Of a DNA stretch of 64,000 nucleotides, positions 42,560 through 55,300 are shown piece by piece. The DNA lies in contig JASANE010012312.1 of NCBI GenBank assembly GCA_030248225.1, forward strand, positions 41,588 to 105,587. The letters are read 5' to 3'. The notes below the pieces were generated by a model. The model did no database searches, had not been told where the DNA came from, and saw only the letters and a program-made list of their open reading frames with translations. This DNA is from Trileptium ribeirensis (Eukaryota; Nematoda; Enoplea; Enoplida; Thoracostomopsidae). How positions within the stretch are numbered: position 1 is the first letter of the stretch; each line of letters starts with the position of its first letter. The position numbers and the translations under genes are program-made.

Positions 42560-43832
42560 TTGTAATCAAGCACTGATTTACTATTTAATGTACCATTATT
42601 TTATGTTTTACCTCCTGCGTTGCTTTTCGTCTTTTCTTGTTGCCGTGTTGCAAAAAGTGGATTTTCTTTTGAACTTTCCTCGTCATGAACCGTTTATCCT
42701 CGATAAGCGATAGCTTTCTGCAGGTCATAAATGCCGAAAAGACCCACCCTTTGTTTTTTCATGGTTTATTTTCTACGAATGATGGCAGCGTCGAGCGTTA
42801 CGCGGAGCGAACTTCGAAGCGCATCAGAACCAGTTCCTGGATTCATAGCTGACTCAAGTTTCGCCAAAATTAGAGATAGCAGAAACAACAATTTTCTGTT
42901 GCCCCTTTGTTGGGTTCATAGTCGCTCCCCAGTCAGCCATTGGCCCGGGTCGGACGAATGATGTGTGGTATTAGGTAGCTTCCCGGATTTCTTTGATTGC
43001 TATTGTAACGATTATACCATTGCTTGATATGTATGTCCCTATTGTCCATGCACAGCTTTTAGAAAATTAACCCAAGTGTCTCGTGTTATTCATGTTAGCA
43101 GCGTTATATGTTTTCTTTGGTTTGTCCGCTCGGACTAGTCAACCCTGAGCGCTGCCACCTGCGGATGAGAGATCTCAAGTCCCGACGCGCATTTTCTGCT
43201 ACAAGTGTTAACGAATCAGAGTAACGGAGTTATTGCGAGGAGAATCAACAAAGAATCGCTCATGCAAATATAATAGTCCAATCACGAATAAAATTTATTA
43301 GGTAAATTTCATCCCCCAAACGAATAATTACAGTTGACAAGCGTCGATCTAAGCATCAGACATTAAACTACCAGAGACCGTCGGCACACTATGATGGCCA
43401 CATAGGCTACATCAAATTAATAGTGTTAGAATTATAACCAATTGAGTCTGTGTCAAAATTTATACTGTTTCTAAACTCATGCACAAATCTATCCTCTGAA
43501 AAAACCGGCTCAGACTACTTCCAAATGTGATCAGCATAGGATTATTGGTTGGGCATTATGACCTGTGACTAGGTGTCCGTGCCAACCTCCCTGGGGAACG
43601 TCAGCAATCATACCGAACGTTAGACACGTGCGCAACCAACCGGACGGGATCCGAACACACCTGGTCAACGCACCTGCGACATGCTAAGCTCCATAGCTTC
43701 TTGAGTCTCAGCAAGAAAAGTGTCAGTGTCGAAAATTCAAAAAAATATGGTACACGTTTGAGGTTATGATACCCGGGGTCATATTGGCTTGGTGTTAAGA
43801 GTTGTGCCATGCAGCTGCGTACCGTTATTACA
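42560..43832 (+). repeat. Long repeat copy C, part 3 (3' terminus)
   Basis: It shares with copy A the blocks TGGTTTGTCCGCTCGGACTA (43119), ACATTAAACTACCAGAG (43359) and GGCCACATA, CTCCCTGGGGAACGTCAG (43587) and TTAGACACGTGCGCAACC (43620). It ends TGCAGCTGCGTACCGTTATTACA, split at 43810-43832. The end matches the complement of the start of copy D at 52323-52345, fixing the terminus. Confidence 0.65.
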
Positions 43833-44027
43833 AAGGACAGTCTGACTAGTCAAAATTTGGCTCCACGTTTTTTCAGTTTAGGTTGGGTGTTCTTTTTCGT
43901 ATCCATGTAACCAGGAGTTCACGATGAACCGTTGAGTATGAGCTTGACATTCATTTTACGCTACGTTACGTACGTTGTGGGATGACGTGATCTGTTTTTC
44001 TGGTAGTTTTCCACTTTCAGTGAGGCA

Positions 44028-44272
44028 AGTTTCCCACTATTTTAATGTCTCCACCTTTCACCCTGTCCCCCAGCCGTCGTCGTGCCTTTCCAACTTTTGT
44101 TCTTTCTTCCTCCCCAACTTAGTTCTCTCGCCTCAAGCTTTTCTTTCAAATAAGAACAAAAATATACAATATTTTTGTTCGAATTTGAAACAAAAGTTAG
44201 GGGGGGAAGGACAAAAGTTAGGAGAAACACGATGACCTGTCTTCTTACATTAAAAGTGGGACAACGAGTTAA
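44028..44272. mobile_element. Small fold-back element
   Basis: The left end GTTTCCCACTATTTTAATGT and the inverted right end GTTGTCCCACTTTTAATGTA are similar. CCAACTTTTGTTC and CCTCCCCAACTT on the left are mirrored by GAC/ACAAAAGTTAGG and AAGTTAGGGGGGGAAG on the right. The centre is a perfect hairpin, GAACAAAAATA (44154) with TATTTTTGTTC (44170). Two overlapping ORFs, one on each strand, are explained by the inverted repeat. Confidence 0.65.
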
Positions 44273-44551
44273 AAAATACAACGCTTTATACCACTGCGTA
44301 CAAATGTGAGACATTAGTGTCACGTGTCACACTCTTTTCAAGGTTTATCACGAACTCTTTGTGTAATGCAATTCCACTTATAATTACATACAGCTAGTTA
44401 GACGTTAGTATATGCGTTGCTGTATATATGTTTAGTTATGTAGCAATATTGTTGCTCGAAATACGCTTACTTGCACATTGTAAGCCTATGATATATCAGG
44501 AAACTTGGTGAAACCGTCATAAATTCATAACAACGGAAATCTGTTCAGTTG

Positions 44552-44592
44552 GACGACACACAGAGTGACACAAACGAGCTCTGTGTGTCGTC
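44552..44592. repeat. 14-bp perfect inverted repeat
   Basis: GACGACACACAGAG (44552-44565) and CTCTGTGTGTCGTC (44579-44592) are separated by 13 bp. The context is AT-rich and no gene is adjacent. Confidence 0.8.
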
Positions 44593-45202
44593 TTTTGTGT
44601 GCCATCATTGTGATAGTAAGGCGTGCGCTTGATTTAACTTTTATCTTTGCCTTCGAACGTTTGATTGAAATCATTTACGCTTCACCCAATTAAGTTTCTC
44701 TGGATAAGTGTATAATTGTGTGGCTAAATGGTATGCGCTAAATTAAAGTTAACTAACTGTGGCGAAACAGTTCGAAGACTCGCGGGCATAGTAAATTAAT
44801 CAAAATTTAGTCTGCCTCTTGATTTAAAGGATGGCTTGGCAGTATCAGTGCTGCATATTCACTCTTTTTGTCATAAACTTCACGTTGTGACGGTGTTTCA
44901 ACTTTCATCATATTCCGAATGGTGATTTAGCTAAATACCTAAAATGCACTTATTCTATAAAGCAGCTTAGTATATTTATTGTCGGCGTTGATATCATCAT
45001 AAGTGCTACTAGGGATAATATTTTTGTTCGCGTATATTGTCATCGAATGGCGATATAAAATCGGTGACAGACTTGTAATGCGACTCTGGTGGTATATCAA
45101 ACTAACACACAAACTGCAGACTCGTGTGCGTTGCTCCGAACCAAACGATTCTTATATAACCAATGTTGCGGCAAAAATTTGATCAAGATTTTACAAAATA
45201 CA

Positions 45203-45259
45203 GAACATATACATATACATACAAACATATACATATATATATATACATATACATATATC
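45203..45259. repeat. TA/CATA microsatellite
   Basis: ATACATATACATACAAACAT followed by TATATATATATACATATAC. Overlapping ORFs on both strands here are low-complexity artefacts. Confidence 0.85.
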
Positions 45260-45749
45260 AGCGAAGAACAAAAGTCTGTTAACATGCAATGCTTGCTTAT
45301 ATAACACCAGACAGACATTATTAACATATGAATTACATTTCGCATGTGTAAAATATAGTCATGCCCATCTGGTTATGGTATAGAGAACGGTTGATAATGG
45401 GGATGGTTTTCCGTATTAGGTTGTCGATGTGGCAGTGGGCTAAAGTTAACTTGTCTAGGTAATTTTTTTGAAAATTCGTATCTTTTAACATCGGTGTAGT
45501 GCTAAACTTGTACTAGAAAGTGTCATTAATCAAAAACTTTTTGTTTTATCACATCTAGCGAATTGGTGCTGCTCTGTCAGATTTGATTCGATATAATCCC
45601 AAAAATAGAGCCTGTTTAACACTTTTTGCTAAAAAAACAAAACACAGCTTCTGTTCCTAAATCTTACCGTAATTGTGTTTATTCTGGAGCTTGCCATTTA
45701 TTAAATGTTCCTGGACGTTTTAAAATAGGATGCTCTTAACGATGAAGGA

Positions 45750-46075
45750 CGTTCACACGTCAAAACTTTGGCTGAAATATTGATCAAATCTTGATCAAAA
45801 TTTGAATGTAATTTGTAATGGAAAAATATGGCATACAGTTCTGCTTCAAAATGTGAGCTCAAACATTGAGTTCAAAATTTGTCAACTTCTATTACGTTGC
45901 CCTGGTTGGATAATGTAATAGTTTTATCAAAATAGTGGAAAAATTTGAATAGTGTTTACACGTTCGAATTCACCAAAAATGATCAAAATGCTTTAAAGTT
46001 TTTATCGAAATTTTAGCTCAAAGGTTGATCAAATTTTGAGCTCAAAATTTGAGCAAAAAGTATGACGTGTGACTC
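45750..46075. mobile_element. MITE-like element, about 330 bp
   Basis: The left end reads CACACGTCAAAACTTTGGCT and then TTGATCAAATCTTGATCAAA. The inverted right end reads CACACGTCATACTTTTTGCT and then CTCAAATTTTGAGCTCAAAA. TGATCAAA and GAGCTCAAA motifs recur throughout. There is no ORF. Target duplication is not clear. Confidence 0.65.
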
Positions 46076-47834
46076 AGTTTTATAGCGAATTATATAATGG
46101 AAATACATTTGCTGTGAAATGTTCGTTTAGTTTTGGCCGAATTGTCGGAGTTAAAATAAGGTGGATATATAAATAGTAAAATGTGTTTACAGTAAATATT
46201 TTGTATGTACCAAGCGATTTAAGCGCACTCTAAAATATCACTTACGTAAGTTCCAGGTTCGTATTGCAGCAAGACGCATGTTTATTCATTAAGAACAGCA
46301 TCACGTATGGTTGTAGGAAATACCAGGGTGTATGCCAAGCTGTATATTATTGCAAAGTTGCACGGCAAAATTTCAAACTTGATAGCAAATTTATATGCCA
46401 TACGTGCATTGGATATTTATTTCACAGTATATTTACGATGTTGCGAATTATTGTATCGGAAATATTATCGGATTTAGCGGGCAGCGTAATATTAATAAAC
46501 CGTGTTGTGCGCCACCGGATAAAACTTACTCAAAGCCAAGTGGTAATATATAATGAAAAATTACAGTTGTTCCTTGCTATCTATCAAACAACGCTCTATG
46601 ACCTAATTAGCTTTCGTCCTGCATGAACGATATAATATATGTCAACGCCATGCACCGAGTTCCACGTTGTGCCGTTGTCCAGTTTCGTCTTCTTATATCG
46701 GTCATCTATCAATATTTAAGTAAGGAAATCTTTCTTCTTAAATTCAACTGTCGGCGTTCTAAAATCAAACCATAGACAACTTGTTCAGGGGAACAACTGG
46801 CTTCAATTCTATTTATGTTTACCGCAACACTTTGAGCCTTTCGCTAGCGTTTATTTTGTGGAAAAATCACATTGTATCTACTGTGTACTCTGCTAGTAGA
46901 GTAGCCTTAGACGCTATACTGTTCACAAACACTTGACGTATCACAAGAAGTATCATATTTGTAGCATAGCTTTTACAGGTCTTTGGCTATATTGTATTAT
47001 TGTAAGTGCAAGAAATAGTTTACACTTTTTTGCTCAGTTATTTGTAAGCGGAAATTTATAACAACATAGAACACGTAAACGGAATTTTCTATTTTCAGCA
47101 CCTGCCTAACAAGTTGTATGTATGTATGTATGTTCCGTCCAAGGTACAGTTTGCAGGTACGTATAGCTATAACTTATTAGTCTTTACAGCTTGATATAGT
47201 GTTAGAGAGCTAATATAGAACTCACAGTAACTAAACGTCGCAAGTAGTTTTTGCGCCAAAGTGCACTGCAGAAACAACAAGATGTCAGCAAGACCGCTGC
47301 GGGTCCACTAGTGTAGTTGTTAATTTTGTGACTAAAAAGTATATATATTGTCCGGCATTCTAACCCAGACTCTAACGATCAATAGGTGAATATAAGGGAC
47401 AGTAGGTATAGTTCCGCGTTATGCCTCCTGAGGGAAGGTCTTCCCTAAAAGAGTTGTTTTGAGGCGTTTGAGACACCATACCCGCCACCCCGTCACAAAA
47501 CCCCCAAAAACAAATATAAGCAAAATTGCTAAAATTCTGAGAAAACATTGTATAAAATCGGGAACTTATGAAGATCCGGAAAAATTTTTGGTTACCTCCG
47601 GGCCTACCACTATCCTTAGCGCAACCCACCCGCAGCTATGACCATTTAGACACTGAGCCGACGGACTTTATACGCCTATTGCATAGATCGAAACAAAATT
47701 TGGCGTAAAATGTCAACAAGACTTACAAGATCGGAAGAAAATTTTTGGATACTACTGTATGCACTAGTTATAGTTGTGTTTTTAAATTAAATTGAGCTTT
47801 GCCGCGTACCGAACACTCGCTTTTTCTCAGCTTA
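46076..47834. other. No recognisable gene
   Basis: The longest ORF (46264-46626, 120 codons, plus strand) has no recognisable domain; its Cys and Ile richness looks like chance. Four TATG tetranucleotides occur at about 47114-47131. Confidence 0.4.
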
Positions 47835-49572
47835 TGCATCATTTACCTTAAGATGTGTGCGGTAGGGCCGGTTTTAGTCACAGACTGCCACCGCTTTAAA
47901 GCCAAGCTTGGCTATCCACGATTAACCAGTATGACATTTTCGGGCCGAGCCAGACCCTACAAATATATTAACTAATAGTAAAGCGGGCTAAGAAATTGTC
48001 ACAATTGCCACGGATACGGCCCTCAAAGCCAGAAATATGTATAAGCTCATAAGCCGACAATGAAAAATCACGAAAAAATAGAAATTGGCAATACATATGA
48101 CTATATATTCTTAAAATATCCTTCCAGTTACAGTAATATAATTTTCATGCATAAAAGAGCATGTTCTACATAGCTACTAGGTTTGCTTCTTAAAGACGCC
48201 TGAACAACAATTTTGAAAATAGCGATATTTGTGTTTTGCTGAATTTTTGTGTCTTACTTTAAGTACTATTAATCTTGCGTTTTATGCAGCTAAATATTTT
48301 CCCTGCAACACAATTAGCTAAACTGAACGTAATAAATATTTTTTCAGTAGTCCGTCCCGGCTATCAAACTCTGAAGTAAAGCCGTTTCCGGCTCGTACAA
48401 ACATACTAGCATACACTCTTAAAAATTAGCATTATATGACATACGTATGACATCGCACAGTGTCATACATTATTTGTGTGGTCTAGTTTACATACACATT
48501 TTAAGTGCGATAGTTCATACATTTGTAAAGTATGGATATCAAAACAACTGTGTACGGAATTTGATAAAGCGGTTTTATCGTTTGTCTGAATTTTTAGATA
48601 CACTTGTATAAAAATACAACTGTAGCTCATTGAAATTTATCACTGTTTAGTCTGAAATATACAACATAATGTAAAAATCTTCACATGTATTGGTATCACA
48701 TACGATACCTGCATTGTATTAATTTGAATATTAATTGTATAAAACGCAACATATACAAGGTATGAATTTTAATATGTATGAAAAATAATGTATATATTGT
48801 ATGAATTTTTATATTTGTTTGTATGAGATTAAATATATTTAAACTCTAAATTTTCATATTTTTTGTATCAAATATGACATATCTAATGTGTATATTTTTA
48901 TAAATGTTTGTATGAAATAAGATACACCTAATGTATGAATGTTTGTAGTTAACTGCTATTTTTGTACTAGTTTTCAATTTTATGATATATTTGCTTTATA
49001 TAGCTTCAAAAATTATGTGTTACAAAAAACATTTATTATCTGAAATTTCATACAAATTATGTGAAAATAATCATACATTTTTGTACGCAATTTCGTGCAA
49101 ATCATGTACGATTTATCATACATATGTTGTATGTAATTTCACACAAAGGAATATGTAACAAGTCATACATATTTTATGTGTAAATTCATACAAAGCATAT
49201 GTAAATAATCATACATATTCTGTGTTACAATTCATACAAATTATGTACAATGTGTCCTGCATTTGTTGTAGTTATTTTTTACAATTTATGTTGATATAAT
49301 CATACATAATGTACAAATTAGTGCACAGTTCATGTAGGATTTGTTCGCCGTACAATGGTCTGTATTTGTGTTAATTTTTATACAAATTGTAGCGAAATAA
49401 TATCACACAATAATTGCAAGAAATTATCGTCATACAAATTTTAAGAGAGTAGCTAAGCTAATTATTTTATTTATGAAGAGACGGATTTGCCTACGCCTTT
49501 TTGACACTAGCGGAATTGGCTCTGTGACAGAATTCGGCCCTAGGCGCACTTATCTTATGTAAATGATACATT
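47835..49572. mobile_element. Fold-back element, about 1.7 kb, with GTATGAAT/ATTCATAC core
   Basis: The left end ATGCATCATTTACCTTAAGA, then GGGCCGGTTTTAGTCACAG, pairs with the inverted right end AATGTATCATTTACATAAGA, then GGGCCGAATTCTGTCACAG. The core changes polarity: GTATGAAT-type words dominate 48730-48960 and TTCATACAAATTATGT-type words, in units of about 44 bp, dominate 49040-49320. The whole region could therefore fold into one imperfect stem. It has no ORF of note. A remnant of the same family lies at 33715-33842. Confidence 0.8.
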
Positions 49573-51539
49573 AAATTTGGTAAAGCACAACGGTTGCGCC
49601 TATCAAAGAAAGGTTATATGACCTCGAGGATTTTAGTGTGTTAAATATTATGTAAACATGCCTTTTTATTTGTCGACATATTAAATATTGATTTGAATCA
49701 AATTTCTAATTCAACGAACAAATTACACAAATAATTATATTTTTGGAGTTTAATATACCTGAATTTCTTATCTCTCGTAAAATATCTAGGATCATAGTAA
49801 GCGTCATCGTTTGATACCGGGTCAGGCGGTCTTTAAACTTAGCAGATAATTTTGTAGCATTCTAAGCAAACGCGAGGTTTAGGCCTTGTATTTATTATAC
49901 AATGCAATATTAGCACTTGTCCGACGCACCAAACATTAAAACACAAATAGGTTTGTATACTTGTTGTTTGTGAAAAGTTGCGCGACGTTGTCAATTGGTA
50001 GTTAGGTAGCATATATGTTCTAGTGACCTAAACCTTATCGGTAGCCAGGTATATGAGGCGTTTACAGGGTCATGTGACGACTAAAAATTTTGTCTTACGG
50101 TTCTTGAGCGCTCGAAGATCGAATACGTCGAAATAGCTTTATGACATGCAAAAATATAAGTTATGTTTCTTAGAAGGCCCCAGTTTCGTGAATGGTTTTT
50201 GGCAAGCTGTTTCAGTAAAAGGAAACAATCACTTGTTTCAGATATCTGAATATAACCATCAGACCCTTAATCGTATTGCTTGATGCCTCTATAACAGCGA
50301 TTCTAACGGTGAATTTGATTTTAGAGGCGAATACCGGACGCCAAGTGTCTTAAACGTGTGCGCAACAACGGTATATTTATGCTGTAGAAAAAGCATGAAC
50401 ATCTTAGCTCAGCACAGTTTTGGGGCATACAAAAAGACTAATCTCCGAAAATATTCTATATATTTCTGTGGCATGAAATTATTCAACAGAATCAAATTTT
50501 TAGATATTAAGAAGCTAGCTCCAGGTTTGTCGTCTTTCCTTATATGTTCGATTAACGTATATAAACCACGTTGCTTCCAGGGTCGCCAAAACCATGAAGC
50601 ATTACTATGGCTTTAGTCGCAGAGTGAATAAAGCGTTAAGGTTATCAATTCTCGTTTAAAACAGCAAAAAGACACGGATGTATTTTGATCATTTTTCTTC
50701 GTCACTCTCTTACATATTGAAATTCCTCTTTTCATTCTTAAGATGAATTGTCATCTTTCATTAAACTCAAAAACAATCGTTTTAGCGTCATTTCTGCAAA
50801 AAGCGGTGTTGTCAAGCAAATAAACGTACGTTCATATTGTCATGTTTTTCATCGGAATGCGTACAAGCTACGCGAAAAGCGTCGCACGAACAGTGCTACG
50901 CTGATAAGATATTAACCTGCGAGTCATAGGAAGGCTTGTGATACAAAAATGTGAGACTGGATCGGAACTACTTGCTTCGACTTTTGTTGTACCACGGACA
51001 AACAGATACTCCGTCTTGATCGGTTATCTCTAGCTTCAATCAATACAAATTTTCAAGTAAATTTTATCTTACTGTTTGTACAGTATATTTTTGCCAATCC
51101 AAATTGGTACACAGTTTAAATTGGACTGTGTTTTGAAACGAGATAAATTTTGAGATTTTTTGCCTAGCAAGCACAATATTTTGTTACTCGTGCACATTCT
51201 CGCTGATTATGTTGAATTTACCCTATAAATTGCCAACCAAGTGGAAGTGTTGGCCACGTAAAGTCTTTGTAACAGTGTTAACGATACCTTATACAGGACA
51301 GTACCGCAATTTTCTTTCTATATCTACACTGTGTTTTGAACACTATCAGCTGTTCTCTATAGGTGCCGTAGACATTCATTCTTAAATCCTTGTTAGCTGT
51401 GTTTTGGGAATGTGTTTCGTTTTTCCGTTATAAACAGCTTGTTCAATACAAGTTTTGTCCATACACTTCCCGCGCAAGGATATAGACGATGGGGTGGGAT
51501 GCCATCAACTAGCAAATAATACGAATATTTGCGGACCTT
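49573..51539. other. No recognisable gene
   Basis: AT-rich. The 86-codon ORF at 50356-50616 shows no domain. No repeat boundary was found by eye. Confidence 0.45.
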
Positions 51540-51740
51540 TTTGCCGGTTTTTTAAGCTGCCTTTTCAAACGTAGGGTGTGGAAGACACTACATTATGTTG
51601 CACATGGTGTCTGTGGCACCATCATTTGTATCGCATGGTATACTTAACCGACAACCATGCAGCATGGTATGGGCATGACTACATAGGCACAAATCTTCCA
51701 CATGTTTGACATTTTATATCGTAAACACCACCTTAGCTTG
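51540..51740. repeat. GGTGT/ACACC palindromic element, second copy
   Basis: ATGGTG and CACCAT arms at 51604-51622 lie next to GGTGTGGAAGACACTACATT. The segment ends with CTTCCACATGTTTGAC, the inverse of ACATGTGGAAG at 13073. It is probably related to the 13071-13340 cluster. Confidence 0.5.
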
Positions 51741-52322
51741 CACTGCGCTAAGTGATTAGTTTATAATTAGATTGTAATCAAGCCGCCGTTTCTTTGTTTT
51801 GCTTGGAAACTTTGAATTGTATTAGTCGTGAGGTAGCGGCATTGATTATATTTAGCGTCAAATGCGTTGTATTTCATTACTTGTGTTGCAGTCGAAGTGC
51901 AACTTCCTTGCACCCGTACACACTGTGTGATCGTCGAGCGATAAACGTCTCCAATGTAACTGTAGCAGACATTGTCTGCAGATAATACTGTTTATAAGTC
52001 AACTGTGCTGTGTAGTTTTTTAAATTATCGATATTTGTATCTAGGCTATATGAACATTGATGTAATATACCGGCACACTGTCAATAAAACTGCAAGAAGA
52101 CATGGCGTTCTTGACACTGTTGAGAATTGGCTCCTAGCTAGCTACCTTGGAAAAAATTATCAAAAACATGAGGGTGTCCAAGACGCCCTGTTGTCGAACG
52201 TGTGCCTGACCCTGTGTGGTGTAAATAGGTTCGAAACGTTGGGGACACTTTAACGTGAACACCGCATAATTCAGCAACCTTCCATTTGCTTATCATGTTC
52301 ATGTACCAAAATGTACTTTATG
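51741..52322. other. No recognisable gene
   Basis: ORFs of 63 and 93 codons are present without a family match. The sequence is unremarkable up to the edge of copy D. Confidence 0.4.
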
Positions 52323-55300
52323 TGTAATAACGGTACGCAGCTGCATGGCGCAACTTCCTAACACCATGCCCATACGACTCCGGCTATCATAACCTCGAGA
52401 GTGGACCGTGAATTTTGTAATTTTGACACTTTTCTTGGTCAGGCCCCAGAAGATATGGAGCTTAGCAGGCCTCAGGCGCGCTTCACGAGGTGTGCTCGGA
52501 CCCCGCCCGATTTGTTGCGCACGTGTCTAGTAATTGGCATAATTTCTGAGGTCCCCAGGGAGGTTGACATCGAAACCTGTTCACAGGTCATAATGTCAAA
52601 CCAATATTCACTATACTAATCTCAAACGGAAGTTGTTTAGTCCGCCTTAGTTAGAGTGAAATAGTGTGAGACTGTAAGATTGCTATGTGAATTTTGGGTT
52701 CAGCTCGATTAAGTAATTGTCCAACACTTCAGCTTTTTATAGCCCATGTGGCCCCCACAGGGTTCCGACTGTCCCTGAGAGTTTAACGTCGGATGCTTTG
52801 ATAAAAACCTTGCTAGTTGTGATTGCTTATTGTGGACGGCGCGTACGGCCTAATAAGTTTTAGCGTGATTCGCTTTTAGTTTATTTCGGTTCGCGACCTC
52901 GATTATCGACTTTGAGCACTCCTTACGTACGAACTCCAGCATTTCCCGATAATAACATAAATGGCAAACCCTACGCGTCAGAGCTTGGGATATTCTCACC
53001 CGCAAGCCATGGCGAATAGGATTGACCGGTCCACTTGGACGAAAATATTGTGCTTTTGTCGAATAACACGGGACACGGCTGTTAATTTTCAAAACTTTTA
53101 TTCCAAGCAAGGTACACGTAGAAACTGGCATCTGAGGTAGAATACAAGGCAGGGGACACGCTTGGTATGGTGGTATTCCGAGTTCTACCGTGGGTAGAGG
53201 ATGGCAAGCGGCTGAGACCCTAATCCGAGGGCGCCAAAAAAGTTGCTTCCGCAAGTTCCAATTTTGGACGACATGTTATTCGGCTATGGGTTCGGAAACA
53301 ATAAGTGGTGTGCTTCGAAATCCGCTCTGGGTAACGCGCGGCGCTACCGTCACCCGAGAAAACATGAGAATGCCATCCGCTACGTGGGGTCTGCGGGGTT
53401 CTTGGCAGGTCAGGGGACGGGAGAGTAAGCGGAGGCTGAGAATAGAACTCGACGTATTCATACCGCGCGGGTTGACTAGTGCCCATGATATTAAGGCGTT
53501 CGCATGGGTGATTAAAACACACGCCGAGTTACGGAGTCCTGTATAAGCTTATGGTACCTTTCATATGGTACGAACCCACGCATACATGCAAGTATCAACT
53601 CGGATACAGTATAAATCGGCTCATGGTCATATGGTACAAATCAATGCATATACACACGTATGTTCGGTCACGTTAGAGCGGGCATTTTCTACCCGTTTAG
53701 TCAAAGCCTAACTCCGGACGTTTCTCTCCGACTTCTGCAAATTTCAAGTGATACCCTTAAAACACTAGTCTACCGTTCCTGCATAACAACGAGCCATGGG
53801 CTAGCTTCAAGAGCGGTTATTTCGATTCGCTAGCTCCCAAAAGTGCGACATGACTCCTGTTTCCGTACCCTAGGGGATCTCCGGCGGCCTAAACGTTGCC
53901 CGTTGCTCGGTGCTTCCACTTCGGAGCTACTTTAAAAGTACCTATTATTCCAATTCAGTCGGTCTACCTCGCCAACAATACTTTTTCGTTCAGTCATTTC
54001 GTCGCACGGGGGACTGTATTCAGTGATTGTATCCTAGGATGGTCTGGTGCGTTGTTCAAATTACGCTTACGCTGCGTAACAGCGAGCTGGGGGCGGGCGG
54101 CCACAAACATTGTGTTGACGATAGGTGATTTTCGATGCAAGGCTATTACACAGAAATTATCTGTTCAGGTGCAAGACCAGGGAGCATGGTTTACTACAAG
54201 ACCATGGGGCATAGTTTACTAGAGCTTAGGTAAAATTAATACTGCTGTATCTGAATAAATGATAACAAGTGGCGACAGGCTAATACCACTGCTGGTCGGC
54301 GATGTGGCGAGAGCATGGCTGAATTTTCTGGACGCTAGAGCAAGGCTCTAGCTGGCGTTCGATCGCAAGCGATGTAGGGTCCGCAACGCCCATCTCGGCC
54401 GTCGCATTAACTCTGAGTACTGGGAGGGTGCATGCCAGTCTTTTTCTGCATCGCCCTGAAAGATCTGGGGGAGGGCAAGATGTTGAGTAGTTCTATCCCC
54501 TGTTCTATCGGAGTTGATCCGTATGCTGGAATCTCGTGCGCAATTATCGGTTCCCTTCGACTCGTGCTGCGTAGCCCTATTTTACATATACTGCATTGCC
54601 CCGATTTGGTTGGGAATGGGGCAGGCAAATTTTACTGATCGGCCGATACTCTTTCAGATGAACAAGTTCCAGGCAACTTGTTCGAGCTACATCCCTAGAC
54701 CTAAAGGCACATTTCCTAGCTCCTAAGCATGGCTTTCAAACTGCAGTTACGCACGTCTCGTATGCCACACACATGCGTAAGTATAAAAACGTGCACATTA
54801 TAAAGCACAAAAAAGTAGCAAAACGAAGGAAAGCATAAAAAAACAAGACATCGCAAGGTGTGGTTCGTTCCCCGTACAACAGTCCCTGAACTCAGGTATC
54901 ATAAATCCTAAAAATTTGTTCTTCGTTTTGAATGACCAATTTTGCTTAACTCGGAGCAAATATAGTAAATTTTGTACATTCGGAGGACTTCGGGGCTCCT
55001 AAGACCATCCATCCGCCATCCTACATTGAGATGCGTCCAGCCCCAAACTAGGCATAAGCGCCAAATGTTCTATTAAGCTACAAAATTTAAAACGAGGCAA
55101 CTAACAATGAACCCAAAGCAGTATGATCATCCATCCTAATCCGCAATTGATCCAAGGGAAATTCTAACCGCGGTCGTCTCAGGAAAAATTCGCTAAGCCT
55201 ACCTCAGCTCAATATGCCATGTAAAGATGTGGATCTATTACATCCCTTTAGACTGATTTGAGTTCTACCTAAGACCGCTGGGGAACCAGAAGGACTACGG

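Noticed and set aside
46264..46626. A 120-codon ORF as a possible small gene
   Set aside because: No recognisable domain, Kozak or splice context, or homologous copy; the length is within chance for AT-rich DNA of this size.
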